Source: Trichomonas vaginalis G3
Taxonomy: Eukaryota > Parabasalia > Trichomonadida > Trichomonadidae
Assembly: GCF_026262505.1 (NCBI RefSeq)
Contig: NC_067204.1
Location: 5,303,797-5,367,796, forward strand
Length of the DNA: 64,000 nt
Reading direction: 5' to 3'
Made by a program: the position numbers and the translations under genes. The notes under the pieces are model-generated. The model ran no database searches, was not told where the DNA came from, and worked only from the letters and a program-made list of their open reading frames with translations. Below, piece after piece: positions 17,240-31,300 of this stretch (positions are counted from its first letter, which is position 1; every line of letters starts with the position of its first letter).

Positions 17240-20200
17240 TTATTTTGAAGCGCCGAAGCTCGGTAATATTTGAATTTCGGGAATTTTGCGTTAAGTTGGC
17301 AATGCTAAGGACATTCGTTAATATAAAAAGAATTTCATAAAACGATGATTGAATTAAAGAAAAGAGATCTTATTAAAACGATAATTGATTAGTTAAAAGA
17401 AAGAGAATGTATAAACGATGATGATATTTAAAGAAAAAGGAGAATGTAATAAAACGTATGATTGATATTAAAGAAAGAGAATCTTATAAAAACGATTGAT
17501 TGATATTAAAGAAAGAGAATTTCAAAACGATGATTGATATTAAGAAGAAAGAAATGTAATAAAACGATGATTGATTATTAAAAGAAAGAGAATCTTATAA
17601 AAACGATGATTGATATTAAAAGAAAGAGAATGTCATAAACGATGATTGTATTAAAAGAAAGGAATCTTATAAAACGATGATTGATAGTAAAGAAAGAGAA
17701 TCTTATAAAACCGATGATTGATATTAAAAGAAAGTTGATTAAGTTTAATATTGACATCTGTCCATGTTCAATTAATTAAATTTAGATTAATTTCGGCGTG
17801 AATTTTGCTTAAATTGCATGCTAAGTGGACATTCGAAATATAAAAAGAATTTTCATAAACGGTGATTGATATTAAAAGAAGAGAATGTAATAAAACGATG
17901 ATTGATATTAAAAGAAAGAGAATGATAAAACGATGATGATTGATATTAAAAGAAAAGAATTAATAAAAACTGAGTGATTGATATTTAAAAGAAAGAGAAT
18001 GCAATATTAAAACGATGATTGATTTAAAAGAAAGAGAATGAAATAAAACGATGATTGATATTAAAAGAAAGAGAATCTTATAAGATTATATAGTTGATAG
18101 GTTAAAAAGGAAAGTTGAGAAGTTTAATCGACATTCGTCTCCATGTTCAATTTATAATTGATAATTCGGGTGAATTTCGCTTAATTGCAATGCTAAGTTG
18201 ACATTCGTTGAATACCTAAAAAAGAATTTCAAAAACGATGATTGGATATTAAAGAAAAGAGAAGTGTAATAAAACGTATGGATTGATATTTAAAAGAAAG
18301 AGAATGTCATAAAAACGATGTATTTGATATTAAAAGAAAAAGAGAATCTTATAAAACGATGATTTGATATTAAAAGAAATTAAGAATGCCATAAGACGAA
18401 TGATTGATATTAAAAGAAAGAGAATGCCATAAAAACGATGATTGATATTAAAAGAAAATAGAATGTTAATTTAAAACGTATGATTGATATTAAAGAACAT
18501 AGAATTATATTAAAAACGCACATGATTTGTATTAAAAAGAAAGAGAATGTAAATAAATACGATGATTTGATTAATTAAAGAAAGAGAATGAAATAATAGA
18601 CTCGTATGATTGATATTAAAAGAAAGGAATATATAAAACGATGATTGATATTTAAGAAAGAGAATGTCAAATTAAAAGATTGATTGATATATAAAAGGGA
18701 AAGTTGATAGTTTGAATATGACATCTGCTCCATGTTCAATTAATAATTTTTGATAAATTTCGGCCGTGAAGTTTGGCTTAATTGCAATGCTAAGTGACAT
18801 TTCGTTTAATATAAAAAGAATTTATTATATTTGATATTAAAGAAAGAGAATGTCATAAACGATGATTGAATAATATAAAAAGAAATCTTATAAAACGATG
18901 ATGATATTGAAAAGAAAGAGAATGTAATTAAAACGATATGATATAAAGGAGAAAGAGAATATGTAATAAAACGATGATTGGATATTAAAAGAAATAGAAT
19001 GCTATAAAACGATGATTGATTATTAATAGTAAATTAGATTGCTATTAAAACGATGATTGATATTAAAAGAAAAGAAAATGTAATAAAACGATTGATTGAT
19101 ATTAAAAGAAAGGGAATGCCATAAAACGATGATTGATATTTAAAAAGAAAGAGAATGTAAATAAAACGATGATTGATATTAAAAGAAAGAGAATATATAA
19201 ACGATGATTGATATTAAAAGAAAGAGAATGTATATAAAACGATGATTGATATTAAAAGAATATAGGAGATGTCATAAAACGATGATGATATTAAAAAGAA
19301 AAGAGAAGCCATTAAAAACGATGATTATTAAAAGAAAGAGAATGTGAATAAAACGAGATGATATAAAAGAAGAAGAATGTCATAAAACGATGATGATATT
19401 AAAAGAAAGAGAATGTTCATAAAACGTATGATTTGAATATTAAAGAAAGAGAATTTTCATAAAACGATGATTATATTAAAAGAATAGAGAATCTTATAAA
19501 ACGAAGATTAATATTAAAGAAAGAAGAATGTATAACGATGATTAATATTAAAAAAAGGGAGAATGCATAAAACGAATGATTGATATTAAAAGAAATAGAA
19601 TGCTATAAAACGATGATTTGATATTAAAAAAAATAGAATGCTATAAAACGATGATTGATATTAAAAGAAAGAGAAATATAAAACGATGATTGATATTAAA
19701 GAAAGGAATGTATAAAACGATGATTGTTATTAAAAAAGGAAAGAGAATGCCATAAACGATGAATTGATATTAAAAGAAAAGAGAATGTCATAAAAACGAT
19801 TGATGATATTAAAAGAAAGAGAATGTCATAAACGATGATTGATATAAAAGAAAAGAGAATCATTATAAAACGATGATTGATTATTAAAAGGAGAAAGGAA
19901 TTCTTATAAAACGATGATTGATTATTAAAAGAAAGTTGAATAAAGTTTAATATTGACATTTCTGGCTCCATGTCAATTAAAATTGATAATTTTCGGGTGA
20001 ATTTTGCTAATTGCAAATTGCTAAGTGGGACATTCGTTAATGATAAAAAGAATTTCATAAAACGATGATTGATATTAAAAAGAAAGAGAATGTTAATAAA
20101 CGATATTGATATTAAAAGAAAGAGAATGTGATAAAACGTTGATGTATTAAAAAAAAAGAGAATGCATAAAACGAGATTGATATTAAAAGAAAGAGAAGTT

Positions 20201-20690
20201 AATAAACGATGATTGATATTAAAAGAAAGAGAATGCCATAAACGTGATTTGATAAAAAGAAGAGAATGTCATAAAACGATGATGATATTAAAAGAAAATA
20301 GAATGTAATAAAACGATGATTGATTAATTTTAAAAAAAAAAGAAAAGAGGAATGCATTAAAACGATGATTTGATATTAAAAGAAGAGAATGCAATAAAAC
20401 GATGATTGATATTAAAAGAAAGAGAATCGTATAAAAAACGATGTTGATATTAAAAAGAAATAGAATCTTATAAAACCGATGATTGATATTAAAAGGAAAT
20501 AGAATCCTATAAAACGATGATTTGATATAAAGAAGAGAATGTAAAAACGGATTGATATATAAAGAAAGAGAATCTTATAAAACGATGCATTGATATTAAA
20601 AGAAGGAAATTATATAAAACGATATTGATATTAAAGAAAAGAGAATTGTCATAAAAACGATGATTGATATTAAAATAAACGAGAATAAAT
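17240..20690 (-). repeat. Noisy copy of the 37-bp minisatellite and ankyrin islands
   Basis: Units are of the form AAACGATGATTGATATTAAA plus AGAAAGAGAAT and a triplet, with many one-base indels. Ankyrin-coding islands lie near 17,240, 17,740, 18,110, 18,700 and 19,930. The intervals (about 500, 370, 590 and 1,230) mirror those of the clean array at 54,678-58,055 in reverse order. Confidence 0.9.
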
Positions 20691-21975
20691 TTTATTGTTC
20701 ACACTATTTCCATTTTGAATTAGATATGATGCAGTATCAAAATTCCCATAATACAAAAATTTTTGCTATTTTTCTGAAGAAGGATGTGATCGAAACTTGT
20801 TGAAAGATAATCCAGTTTTCGTAATTTTCGTGGGTGAATCCAAGTGCATATGTCGGACTAAGCTTTTTTAAATGATTCGACCGTCATTTTTAGCATTTGT
20901 GAGAAAATTATTTATCCATTCTTTAGAAAGCAAATTTTCAGTAATTTTCAGTATATTTTGCACCTTTATCTTTCAATATTTGAACATAACTCTGATCCAA
21001 AATTTGCTATTGCGACTCAAGAGGTGTAAATCATTCGCATTTCTCATTTGATCCAAAGTTGGGGAATTTGCTTTTTAAGATCATCGATTTATCCCAAAGC
21101 GATAAAATATAAAGGCTATCTTTTTTAAGATATTTAGAATGTCTTCTTCTTTTTTTGTAGGTTGAAATCTTTAAAATTAAGCCTTATTTACGATAATAAT
21201 GTTGCCTAAATCTTCATTTTCTGGTTTGATAATTAAAGAAAACTCTTTTGAAATATCTTTGATAAAATTTGCATATGTTGAGCAATATTCTTGACGCGAA
21301 GTGTTAAAAAGTATTCGATTTAAATAAAGTGCATTTTGACAGGAATTTTTGTGTTTTAATGAGTTCAATTATCTGTTTTTGTGGATCTGGTATTGTTGTA
21401 TGATTTCCAAATAATTTTTGAAGCTTGATTTGGGATACTTTGAATTCATTAAGCTATATTCGCATCGGTGGAATTTCTCGTTCATTAATTTGAGATATTA
21501 TACTTTCTTTTTCTTGAGTTCGGATTTTATCATGGTAATTGTAGTTTTGTGTTCACTTTTACTTTTTGCTTTTGAATGGAATTTTAACCTCTGCTATGAA
21601 CACTCCTTCGTTCTTACTGTTAGATTCTGAAAATATAATTTTTATCAAGTTTCATTCTAAAAAAACCAATAATTTCCACCGATCTAACATCGTTAAAATT
21701 TTGTATTTTCGATATTTGTTGAAATGAATTCTTGGTAATTGGAATTGAACAGATTAGTGCTCGAGCGCATTTATATAACTTATTTCCATCAAGATGTAGA
21801 TTCGGATTGTTTAAGAAGAGTAATAAAACTTGCTGATTGTTAAATTCGCTTAATTTTAGGATTCTTTAAATCTTAGAGTTCAAAATATCAAAAAGCTTTT
21901 CCCTCTTTGAAATATAATCTTTGAATGTGGGGCAGCCTATAGTAATTCATTATTCGGGCGATTAGTTTTGAGACT
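20691..21975 (-). pseudogene. Noisy copy of the ankyrin gene's unique 5' part
   Basis: This is the reverse-complement counterpart of 53,427-54,690, with many small indels; only short frames stay open. For example, EFSLIIKPENEDL is readable near 21,200. It is not an independent gene if the arm is an artefact. Confidence 0.85.
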
Positions 21976-24043
21976 CTCTAAAAAAATTTACGGGAATTGC
22001 CACTTTTCCATCATGCCTCTCACTGATATATTTGTTTACTTAAAAATTGATATAAAATTTTCTGAACGAAAACTATCAAAATTAAGTCATAAAAAAAATA
22101 TAAAATAAGAATCTAAATTTATTGTAGAGTAAATATCTGCAAAGTTAAGAACATCCTTAATATATATACAAGGCTGTCATGCATTCAGTGCGTTATAACA
22201 AGATCGATTTTAAAGATGTAAGTCTCTCTATGTATTTTTATTAGAGCAATCTCATTCATTGGGGCAATGCAACAGAACATAGCGAATCTATACTTGTGTA
22301 ATTAGGATATTAACTCGAATGATCTCTCTTTGGATTTGATTATTTATTTTACAATTTCAGTAAATGTCGTTAAAAACTATTCACAGTAATAGGGTTAGAG
22401 CTTCCCAAAATGATTGGAACAAGAATTACGTTTACAAAAGCATAAATTAAAAATGAAATTTCGATCGATAGTAATCCAACCAAAATTTTTGTTAGATAAT
22501 CAGATATATAATCACATTCAATTACGTAAAATGCACGTGAAATATACAGTAAACTGTGGTCAATACAATTTTTGTATAGAGATTAAAATTGCGATGTATA
22601 AAATGCATGATGCAGTTTTGCAGAAGTGTTTTGACTTTTCTCACCGAATTATATTTGTTTGACCAAACAAATTACTTGGATTTCATGAGGTTTCATTCAA
22701 ATGAAAATTGAAAATCTTATCACACTTGTTATTATTTGTATCATAATCATAATCATTACCAGGAATTACGAATTACACCTAGGTACATTTTATTATATTA
22801 ACTTGTTGTTATAGAAATAAAATCTTATAATTTATCTGCAATTTGTATGATATATATCATTTTATCATAATTTGAGATTTGACACTTAAGTTGAAGAAGT
22901 GAAAATTTTAAATTTAATATCAGAAATCAAAAAAACCCTTACCTGCCAGGAATATCCAAATTTTTTTACCCAAAAATTTTTAGATTTTCTATATCTCCTC
23001 AAATAATTGATATTTCTTATTGCAATTTTGCACTTCAAAAGGATTGATCTTTTCCAAAGTCTGGATTAAATAATACAACAAGTTGGTTTTCCAAAAAAAT
23101 ATTCTAAATCAAATTATTTGATCTCATTTTTCTTTTTTTTGAATTTTTTTTTGGAATTTTCAAACTATGACTCAGAACAATAAAGAGTATCGCAAACTTT
23201 TATTTAATTAGCATATAATTATGATGAAGTTATATGTTTATTTAATAATTTTTTTTTCCACAAATATTCTACCAAAATAATATGAATTTTTATTAACAAA
23301 TTGTATTATCAGTGTTCACCAAATATGAGGCTAAATCAGTAAAAACACGTCGATGAAAAAGAGGTATATAAACAGATTTTTTAGTCTATTTCATTTTCAT
23401 ATTACAGGTTTTCAACATGCAATGTTAAATTGTAGTAGACATATGAAGATCCTTGAACCTGTTTAGGTACTAAGTGCAGAAAAGTAAAGCTTTCAATTTA
23501 TACCAATTTTGTAAGATTGAATCAAATATTACGGCAATTATAATGATATATAACTCGTTATGATATAGCACTGATATTCTACTTGTACTGGATTGTACTT
23601 CGTTGATATTTAATTAGATTTTTCTCGATAATTGGATGATTAATAACTCTAGATTTGTATTGCCGATTTTCCCCAAACGTACGTTATTCTACATATCATA
23701 ATATGTATAGCCTGGCGAGCTGGAGTTTAAGGCCAAAATTTTGTGTTTAGAAGGAGTGGCCGTACCTTAAATATCATAAAATAACACCACAAAAATTATG
23801 GTTTTGTATATAAGAATTAAAGAATATATCCAGCCACATTAAGTCGTTGAATAGTGATTTATTAATAAACTTTTTACCAACAAAAAAATATTAACTGTTT
23901 TACAATAGAGAAAAATGTAAGAAAAATTGTAAGTACTCCTTAGGGATTAATCATTACCGAAGTTTTTGCAGTGTAAAATATTATGTCTTGAATGTTTATC
24001 CAGACCTTTACGGTGCGATGAAATCAAATGAAACAAAATCGAT

Positions 24044-24825
24044 CTATTCTTCTAAATACGCACGATTTCCTTATGCTGTAATTCCATGCCTTCAACAACA
24101 TACAAGGAAACAGCACCAAGATGATTAAAACTGTCGCAATTTGGAATAATTAATTTTCAGAATTTGACTTTCAGAAGCCGAGACAAAGAATCTGTAGCTC
24201 TTGTTAGTTTTGAGCTTTGTTCCTTATCGTATTGATATTAATTTTTTCTTCGCATTCAACTATAAAAAACTTTTCAAATGGAATTTTGGAGGATCAATAA
24301 GACGTTGGACATTCAGGACAACTATCCATAGACTATCTGTAAGGAAGCAAATTGATCGTACAAGATGATCATGCAGTAAATTATATTGTTGATAAATTTC
24401 GAAATTTTATCATTATCTTCATCTATATGGTCGATTTTATGATGTTAATGTCTTATATTCTTTGAACATTTTGAGAATTCCTTTTCAGATATTTCTGTGA
24501 TTTTTCTAATATATTGTCATGGAAGAAATTTCTTTTCTTTTTCATACTGTCAATATATTTTTGAATTGAAACTTTAGAGTTTGTACTTCATTTTGCATTC
24601 TTTTCAATCTATGCTTGTCTTTTTTAAGATTTATACTATTCGAAATATTTTTAAAGCGTTTTTTGATATGGATAGGAATCTCCTTTTTAATAAAATTAGT
24701 CCTTGATTCTTCAACTTTGATTGTATTTGTGCAATTTTGGCGTCATAATCTTTCTCATATTTACTATATTTCATTTCAGTTCTTTTAGTTCTGGACTCGA
24801 GTTGACTTGAATCATCCTCTTCCAT
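24044..24825 (-). pseudogene. Noisy copy of the host coiled-coil gene
   Basis: This is the counterpart of 50,641-51,412. Although noisy overall, it preserves AAAAAAGACAAGCATAGATT and AAAAGAATGCAAAATG at the point where the clean arm loses its frame. In this copy that junction reads through. Confidence 0.8.
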
Positions 24826-25329
24826 AAAATAATTGTGATTTTATATTCAATACTCAAATAGCTGATTATTAAGGAGTATAACTATTATTATATATCTCTT
24901 GATAATTAAAACAATTTTGCAAATTTTTCATATTCTTCAATATATTCAATTTTATTCAAAAGTTGAATAACCAAAATATCAATTTAGATATAATTTTTTT
25001 ATTAATTCTTCTAAATGATATAAAATGTTGCGGATATTTCCCAGTAGTATATGAGTACGGGTTGTGTGGACTTTTTTTTAAACGTAAGAATTTCATACAA
25101 TATTTGAACGATTTTGTATCATTTTTTAACATATGAAGTAAAAAATGATATGATCTTCGGTTTTATTCTACGTTTTTGAATAAATCAAGATTTAAAAAAT
25201 ATCAAAATTGTTAAGACATTTACACTCAGTGCCCAAACATAATTAAACATTAATTTTTGAAAGAAGCTATATATAGATGAGTCAGATATTCCGCGATAAT
25301 TAAAACATTGTTTAAATCCTGAATGAAAA

Positions 25330-28300
25330 AAAAAAAAAAGGTAGTTGAAAAAAAAAAAAAAAAAAAAGGTAGTGGGGCCATCCAGGCACTTCGTGCCTCT
25401 AGCCCTGAAGATGATTGTATTAAATGAAGTTTTTATTCGGAAAATTGTAGTCTTCTTGGTTGTGAATTCGGAGGACTCTTCTTCTTTCCTCAAATTGCTT
25501 CTGGAAGAAAGCCCTTCTTCTGTTCCGAAAACATTATATAAATGTATTCGCTTTTCACACAAAAAAATTATATATGTTATATATGCTATGTTCAAACTTT
25601 CTGTCACTTTTCGGGTAAAAACATTTTTATTATTAAATATAAAATGAATTTAACAAACCTTCCGTTACCGTTCTGAATAAGAGTAAATGTAAAGATATTA
25701 TATGAGAAGAATTAAGAAACTACCGAAATGTCTACATTTGTTAGATTTGTTCGTTTGGGGGAAAGGTTTTTTCTATATATCCCATTTGTGCCATATATAT
25801 CCCAGACTCAAAGATTATATGCAATTGACTTCGACAGACTATATGGACCGTCTCAAACATATCCAAGACAAAACAATATATTGAAAAGTTTAAAAGAAAA
25901 GATACCTATAGGTAAGGATGGAACGTATACATTAGATAAACAAAAAATATGGAGAGAGGTTTTTGAAAAAAGCAGAATTATAGACTGGGATAGTATATCT
26001 GCCTAGACTTATTATATTAGTGGTTTGCTATTAAGAGTTCATTGACATTGAAACACTTATGTCAAAGTTTATATCTTAACTTTACAAATGTTTTCAAAGA
26101 GGACATAGAAAAAATATATTGAGGGTATAGAGTTTGTGAGATGTCATTGGACAGAGTTGTATGAAAAATATAAAGACAAGGAGAAATGTTTTCTTTGATA
26201 GTGGACACCGTTCTATAACAATGGATTTTTCAATCCCAAGTAGACTGGACTTTGAGAGACTCTTAGAACTTTAGCGTTTTTACATAAACCATCCATGCTT
26301 TTACTTTACATCCGATAAAAGTGTTTGGAAACCGTTATGAGATGGTTAGAGGAACATTACATGGACTATGAGTTTATATATGACAAGATAAATATGAGAG
26401 AGGTCCTATAAACTGAGAAAGTGTCACAATAAGAAATTTATTAGTAAGTAAATGTGGGTTTGAAATAGGACTACTTTTTAGGTTTTTCCCATTGTGTCAT
26501 TTATTTATTTGACGTGGCAGAAAAAGTACAAGAATATGAAGATGAACCAATGCCTGCAAATGTTCAGTATATGTACTCGTTAAGAGATATTTTTATCTTA
26601 ATATTAAATGGCGCACAGAACTAGCGAATGCACAGCAACCTGGACAACCAAACCCAGAGAATATTGCCAAAATATATAATTACAAACTGCCAATGGCAAA
26701 CTATGTCAAGTGCAAAAGATGTACAAATTGCAAACTGCCATGTCAAAATGACGCTGCGTTAGGTTTTGCCACCATGGTTATGCAAATATGAGATGGAAAG
26801 AGTTTTATACAACCCTGAAGTGGGATATAAAACTTTTATGCAGATGACGCGAACACAGGAGTGACCCAGAAAGTTTTTTCTACCAGAGGAGAAACCAGAA
26901 TGTATGACTCCAGTTAAAGAATTGCTATGGAACTCAACAGGAAAACGCAAAAGACTAGCGGACATTAGATTTTTACATATAGTAAAAATGGGTTTCTTCA
27001 GTAAGATATGAAACTTCTTTCTAAATGTTGGAAAAGAGGTATATGGAATGGAATTAAAAAACCGTTTAGGAAGTAGGAATTTTGGAAAGCGGAGTCAAAA
27101 ATTATTGGTAAAAGAGTAGGTCAGTTGTTGGTATTATAACCTTTAAAGACCCTGAACCAGAAGGAACAAAAGCTCCTGTTTACAACAGCCATTGAAACCT
27201 GCACCACCAGTCTAGTTGGCACAAATCCAACACCTCAACCGTATTTAAAAAATTATATTTTTACCGTTCGATAGTAGTTGTATATGAAACTAAGTTCTAA
27301 GTAAAAGCATGTGGTATAATGGATTATTCTTTTTCTTCAATCATTCTTGTAGTAAACCATACTTGAAAGTTCTGAAATACTTCCATAGGGTGCGTCGTAT
27401 TAACTTTGTAGGTTTTTCGTAAAAGTCCATTTGCCAAGCATAAGAAGAGTTATTTAGCGCCAGAAAATGAAGCCAGAAACAATAATAGCAGCTGGGTCGA
27501 AAACATCTTAAATTTAATATTGGTTCATCTCTTGGCATATCGCTGTAAATATTTGCTAGGGAAGTTCGACTTTCTGATTTAACATTTTTGCAAATAATTA
27601 CCATGACATTGCATTGAATTCTGTATATATTTGTTCGTCTTTCTTTTGGATTGTCTTCGTAGATTTGAAATGAACTTGTGGTATTTTGTTTGTCATATTA
27701 CAATTCTCACATAAAGTGTGCTTCTCGGGTATTTCATCATCAGCATATTTTGCATAACATGAATTTATTTTATCTTCTATATTTTTTTAACGCAGGTCTG
27801 TAGAGAAAGAATGAAGGTCAACTATAGGCTCAATTTCTTCCCAGCATTTTTCGTTTCCCTTCAGATATATAATCTATATAAACCTTACAATAAATGTAAA
27901 AACTTTTATCTTCTACAGACACAAACTTCATTCTACGAAAAAGCCAATAGCTTTTGTTACATGATGGGTCTCTTAGCCATCTAATGTGGTAGTCAAAACT
28001 AGCCTTCATGCTTTACGGTTCTCTGTCTCAAACTTTTGACCTGACATTAGTAAAAAGTTCATCTAATGCGTTTAGGTTGTAGCAACTCTTGAATTTTCTT
28101 TTTCTATTGGAAGCATATTTATCTAGAATAAAAATGTCGAAAGGATCATTGCTTCCATGAGAGAATACAACACAACCGACATACTCATTATGCAAGCTCT
28201 AAATAAGGAACACAAACAAACTTTTCAAAAACTATTTCTAAGATATCTGAGTCATTGGAAAGAAGGAAACTTAAAAACTGACATTAAACCCATGACAGAT

Positions 28301-31300
28301 GAGTTTCTATTTCAAGACAATAAGAACCATTACTGTTCTGTATAAAATCCAACAAAAGGAACTTTTAAAACGAGAAACCTATAAATGAACTTCTTTTGAA
28401 AGCAGATGTTGACAACAAAGCTGACAAAGAATAGTAGACGATGCAATAGCAAAAGAGAAGAAAGAGCTAACAATGCTATGCAACAAAAGAACATACTTCA
28501 TCCTGAACTAGGCAGACAAACATATTGTTGACAATAAAATGTCAAAGTGAAATGACAAGACTTGAAAACGAATATTTCTAAAAAGACTCATTACACATTT
28601 ATATCTGAAAATAACAGGACTTAAACGTTTAGCCTTGAAAATAAGGTAGATAAGGGACTTATGGCTAGTGTGTTTAAGAAGAAAGCAGATAAGGAATATA
28701 TGGATGAAAAAGATAACGAAAATGAAAGAAAGGTTTGATGGTACCTGAATGGAATGGACATCGAAGATTTTAAAAACATAAAGCCGATACAGGATGGGGT
28801 TTCAGGATGTTTAGACCTTAAAGCAGATAAACTTATGTTAACGATGGTTAGAGAAGAAAGCAGATAAGAACCATACAATACAAGTTTTACAACTGTTGCT
28901 ATAGAAAGTTATTGAAGGAAACGGTTAGACCGTTAAACTGTAGTGGGGATGTATTATATTGTAAACTCCTAACTTTTCCACAAGGTTTAACATCGATGAC
29001 GACATACACGACGATGAGAAAAACATTAGATGTAAGATGTTTATGTTATGAAGGATTGAACATAATAGTTAAATTTCACTGCTCAAGATTTTAATGCGAA
29101 GAAAGAGACAAAACAGAGCTTCAAACATTGAAGACAGAAATACTTCAAACATTATATTCCTATAGCTCTATTTATACGTCAATGAACTCTACCAGACCAG
29201 AAACAGTTCTGGGTTTTTGGAACTTGGACTCAAAATAGTCGACAGGTTTTGTATTGGAACTCTCAAGGAAACAGGTGGAGTAAAAACGATTTTCAGCGTG
29301 AAAATTTAACCTGCACACAGTCACTACATAGATTTAAGTACATTCTTCAAGGCGTTGGCATAAGCATTAAATTTTTGGGATTGGTCAGCAATGAAAAAGG
29401 GTAAGGATATGATGTTTAAAGACGACGTTCAGTTTGCCTATAAATTGTTTCTGGGTAACACTCAGGGAGATGGAACCATACACATCGCGTTTCATTGATA
29501 TTACGCAAAACAACGGGACAAAGTAAAGACTACATGCCACCTTACATGACAGTTACAGCATGGTTATAGAAATGCTTAGTTTTCGTCATTTTCAACTTTC
29601 TTTAGATATGTCAGGAGTTGTCTATATTTGTTAGGAACTTGTCTTTGAAAGTTTATACCACCTTGAACTTTTGACAAGTTTTGAAACGAGGTTCTTGAAC
29701 AATAGTTAGTTTATCTTCTGCTTGCAGTGTGTACATTTTGCCATGTTTGCCCTAAAATTTCCATAAATATTCTCTGTATACTTTCTTCTATTTTACGAAC
29801 ACAATGTGAGTACTGTCGGGTTCCCATTGTTGTCATTGTCAATAGTATTTTCATATGAGGGTCGCGTTTAGGTATTTCTTATTTTTACTTTGTCACCTTC
29901 TGAAAGTTTGAAGCGGCATTTCTTTCTTGTGTTGTCTCTGTGAACTAAATTATTAAATATATAGTCCTTCTCTAAGTCAGGGTTGTTTTTCATTTCTTCG
30001 GGGGAGTGTTTCCCAAAACCTTTTTGTTTACGGCTATTGGTAAATATTTTAAAACTTGTCTCATCTTGCCATGGAGTACAGTGTCACACTATATTGTCGT
30101 CATATGACATTTCATTTGCGTTCCACCACCTTGTGGATTGAGCGTATTAAGTCTACTTATCACATTTTTTGCATCAAACAACCAGTGCAACTATGGCGCA
30201 CACCAAGAGCAGAATGGTTTTGGTCGACAATGAAAAAAAATATTGGTTTACATTTTTTGGAAACGCAAGAATAGTTTTTTACATTCATCTGATTTGAAAG
30301 AACTTTCACAGTCAGATGTCAGTTTTGTTGAGGTATTTGTCAACGAATATTGTCAAAGCTTGCTAAGATATCTAAATATTTTTGGACTTGTAATGGTATG
30401 CTTCACATTATCTTGTGTTTTGACACCGTACAAATATTAGCTATGTTATGGCTTGTACCATCCTTTCCTGCGAGATATGAATACTCGGTATGTTCTTCCA
30501 AGGCAATATCCATTAAACCAACCGCATTTTGGTGCTCTGAACTAATAGATATTGTTTTATTCATGAGTGCTTTTTTCTTGGTTGCCTTAGAAACACAATA
30601 GGGGGTCCTTGTTTGGATTCTCATTTTTTAACCCATAAGAAATGGCGTTTATTTTGGCGCATTAGCAGACGAGTTTGCATCCAGATATTTGCCCCAGTGG
30701 GAACAAATAGCCAGAGGTGTATTTGGAGTGGAAGAAGATTTTGAGTAACATTAGGTAACTACTTAAAGAGAAAGGCACTAAACTATTATAAAACAAACTG
30801 TACAGAAAGGTTGGATGTAGCCGATAAGATGCAGCAATCTTATTTCCAATATTCTCTGATAACAACGAGGAAACAAGATTCTAAAAGTCGCATAGGATTT
30901 GGACAATGTAGGAAAGGACTAAAGCAGGAAACTATTATAACACAAATGCCCCACTACTAGTAACCAAGCAGGAGCACTTATATGCGACCAAGGTTGAAAG
31001 ATTCTTTAACATGAGGATATTAACCATGCACAACAGTGGGTAAACAATAACAACCGCAACCACCTCAAAACTTGTGGGAATGTAAAGTTTTTATTTACTG
31101 AGATTGAAATGAACAATACAGCATTGATGACAAATGGGTTTAAAGATGGATTTGTCGACTAACCCAGCAGTACACAAACGTGTTTGTCAAGTCTTCCTCT
31201 ATACCTCAGGAAGTTTAGACCGACTTAAAAAAACCTAAACAACCCAGTTGAAATTCAACAATACCAAACTAAAATTTTTTTATGGATGAAATGACCGAAG